64,000 nucleotides of DNA from positions 1,054,001 to 1,118,000 of the forward strand of contig NZ_CP133671.1 in NCBI RefSeq assembly GCF_031326345.1, given 5' to 3'. The DNA is from Aureispira sp. CCB-E (lineage in GTDB: Bacteria > Bacteroidota > Bacteroidia > Chitinophagales > Saprospiraceae). The position numbers were made by a program, and so were the translations under genes. Positions 62,807 through 64,000 of this stretch are shown here, piece by piece. The number at the start of each line of letters is the position of its first letter. The first letter of the stretch is position 1. A model generated the notes under the pieces. That model was not told the origin of the DNA. It did not search any database and saw only the letters and a program-made list of their open reading frames with translations.

Positions 62807-64000
62807 ATGAAAAAACAAATTTTAGCTATTTTATTCATCACTTTACTTTTTGCTTCATGTGCAAAAGTAGAATCTGGTCAATTGACGGGGATATTAGAAC
62901 GACCAACATGGAAGCCTATCCAACCTTATGGTATGCAGTATGTTCCTTCTGGAACTTTACATATAGGACCAAGTGATCAAGATGTAAATTCTTCTTTAGT
63001 ACAACGTCCAAAACAAATCTCTATTCAAGGATTTTTTATGGATGATACCGAAATTACAAACAATGAGTATCGTCAATTTGTAGAATGGGTACGCGATTCT
63101 ATTGCTCACATTCAATTGGGTCATACTAGAGATTATCCTGGAGGAATCCAAGGAGTAGATTGGGAACAAGAGTTAGATTATTCTGCTGGTGGAGAACTAG
63201 ACGGAATGTTCTATCAAGGAGATGAACAATTTGGTAGCTCTCGTAACTTAGATATTCGTCAATTGGTATTTGATTACCAATGGTACGATTGGAAAGGAGC
63301 GGCACAAGATTTCTCTTGGTCTGATGACTATAACAGACATTCTAAAGAAAAACACAATCGTTCAGATTATATCAAAAAAGATGCAACAAGAATTTATCCA
63401 GATACCTTAGTATGGATTCGCGATTTCTCTTACTCTTATAATGAGCCAATGACGCGTAACTACTTCTGGCATCCTGCTTTTGATGATTATCCTGTTGTAG
63501 GTATTGCATGGAAACAAGCAAATGCTTTCTCTTACTGGAGAACAAACCTTTGGAACAACTTTGAAGAAGTAAATACAGAAGATTTCCGTTTGCCAACAGA
63601 GCATGAGTGGGAATACGCTGCAAGAGGTGGGCATGATATGGCACCTTACCCATGGGGAGGTTACTATGTGCGTAATGCCAAAGGATGTTTGTTAGCTAAC
63701 TTCAAACCAGGTCGTGGAGATTATCCTGCAGATGGTGGATTGTACACAGTACGTGCAGATGCTTACTTTGCAAACGATTATGGATTATACAATATGTCTG
63801 GAAACGTAGCAGAGTGGACTTCTTCTGCTTATTATGAGAATGCTTATGCTTTCTTGCACGATTTGCAACCAGATATTCGTTTTGATGCTCAAGAAGAAGA
63901 TCCTACAGCTTGGAAACGTAAAGTAATTCGCGGTGGTTCTTGGAAAGATATTATGTACTACATTCAAACAGGAACTCGTCACTGGGAATTCCAAGATACA
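62807..64000 (+). CDS. gldK: gliding motility/T9SS lipoprotein GldK, N-terminal part
   Basis: The frame starts at the ATG 62807 and is open to the right edge (398 codons visible); the gene continues beyond the window. The lipobox is MKKQILAILFITLLFASC (Cys18). The rest is an FGE-sulfatase-like fold: GMQYVPSGTLHIG, FFMDDTEITNNEYRQFVEWVRD, YPVVGIAWKQANAFSYW, FRLPTEHEWEYAARGG, YNMSGNVAEWTSSAY and RKVIRGGSWKD. GldK forms a periplasmic ring with GldN that links the T9SS motor (GldLM) to the outer-membrane translocon. Homologues act as structural parts, not as formylglycine enzymes. gldL, gldM and gldN are expected next. Confidence 0.95.
   Translation, partial: MKKQILAILFITLLFASCAKVESGQLTGILERPTWKPIQPYGMQYVPSGTLHIGPSDQDVNSSLVQRPKQISIQGFFMDDTEITNNEYRQFVEWVRDSIAHIQLGHTRDYPGGIQGVDWEQELDYSAGGELDGMFYQGDEQFGSSRNLDIRQLVFDYQWYDWKGAAQDFSWSDDYNRHSKEKHNRSDYIKKDATRIYPDTLVWIRDFSYSYNEPMTRNYFWHPAFDDYPVVGIAWKQANAFSYWRTNLWNNFEEVNTEDFRLPTEHEWEYAARGGHDMAPYPWGGYYVRNAKGCLLANFKPGRGDYPADGGLYTVRADAYFANDYGLYNMSGNVAEWTSSAYYENAYAFLHDLQPDIRFDAQEEDPTAWKRKVIRGGSWKDIMYYIQTGTRHWEFQDT

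Noticed and set aside
62807-64000. Broken gldK
   Set aside because: It only runs off the window edge; the frame is open throughout with intact motifs.

Overview
The window is AT-rich, gene-dense chromosomal DNA from a marine-type gliding member of the Bacteroidota. The support is a PorP/SprF gene followed by a gldK gene at the right edge (type IX secretion and gliding), two very large exported proteases ending in T9SS-type C-terminal sorting domains, many short Bacteroidota-style lipoproteins, promoters of the TTTG-N19/20-TAnnTTTG type rather than sigma70 -35/-10 boxes, and weak or absent Shine-Dalgarno sequences. The mix of long LRR, TPR and CHAT proteins with gliding genes suggests a Saprospiria lineage, perhaps close to Aureispira. 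That placement is inference; nothing here proves the genus. I saw no tRNA, rRNA, CRISPR array, transposase or prophage.

Layout. 0-12 kb: the end of a DUF4382-like protein, a small Cys-rich lipoprotein, a TPR-CHAT protein, and two tandem LRR-subtilisin proteases. 12-24.6 kb: mostly housekeeping (gcvT, hsp20, truA, mannose-1-phosphate guanylyltransferase, a 2-oxoglutarate dehydrogenase E1 with an extra C-terminal domain, rpsT), with an ankyrin protein and small unknowns. 24.7-33.7 kb: an exported unknown, arginase, an SMI1/KNR4-pentapeptide protein, a YARHG protein, a three-domain peptidoglycan hydrolase without a signal peptide, and lipoproteins. 33.7-41.2 kb: a RecD2-type helicase, then a vitamin K-dependent gamma-carboxylase homologue flanked by two paralogous TPR lipoproteins, then a secreted fibre/collar-like protein. 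41.3-49.6 kb: a secreted LRR protein, a second polytopic membrane protein, unknown exported or anchored proteins, and a divergent NAD-kinase-like gene behind an SPFH gene. 49.6-52 kb: a BlaI/BlaR1-type pair whose two operators sit on the promoter boxes. 52-64 kb: outer-membrane barrels, a DUF3089 lipoprotein coupled to a membrane-anchored protein, a PhoX-like protein, a membrane-anchored pseudokinase, PorP/SprF and the start of GldK.

Functionally the window is rich in envelope and surface functions: T9SS export, adhesion-like repeat proteins, peptidoglycan attack and membrane sensing. The most interesting points are the carboxylase cluster, the possible peptidoglycan-targeting effector, the operator-promoter overlay in front of blaI, the HhH-tailed OdhA, the pseudokinase, and families of short dispersed intergenic repeats. 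Boundaries between transcription units are often clear, because many convergent or terminal genes end in strong stem-loops.
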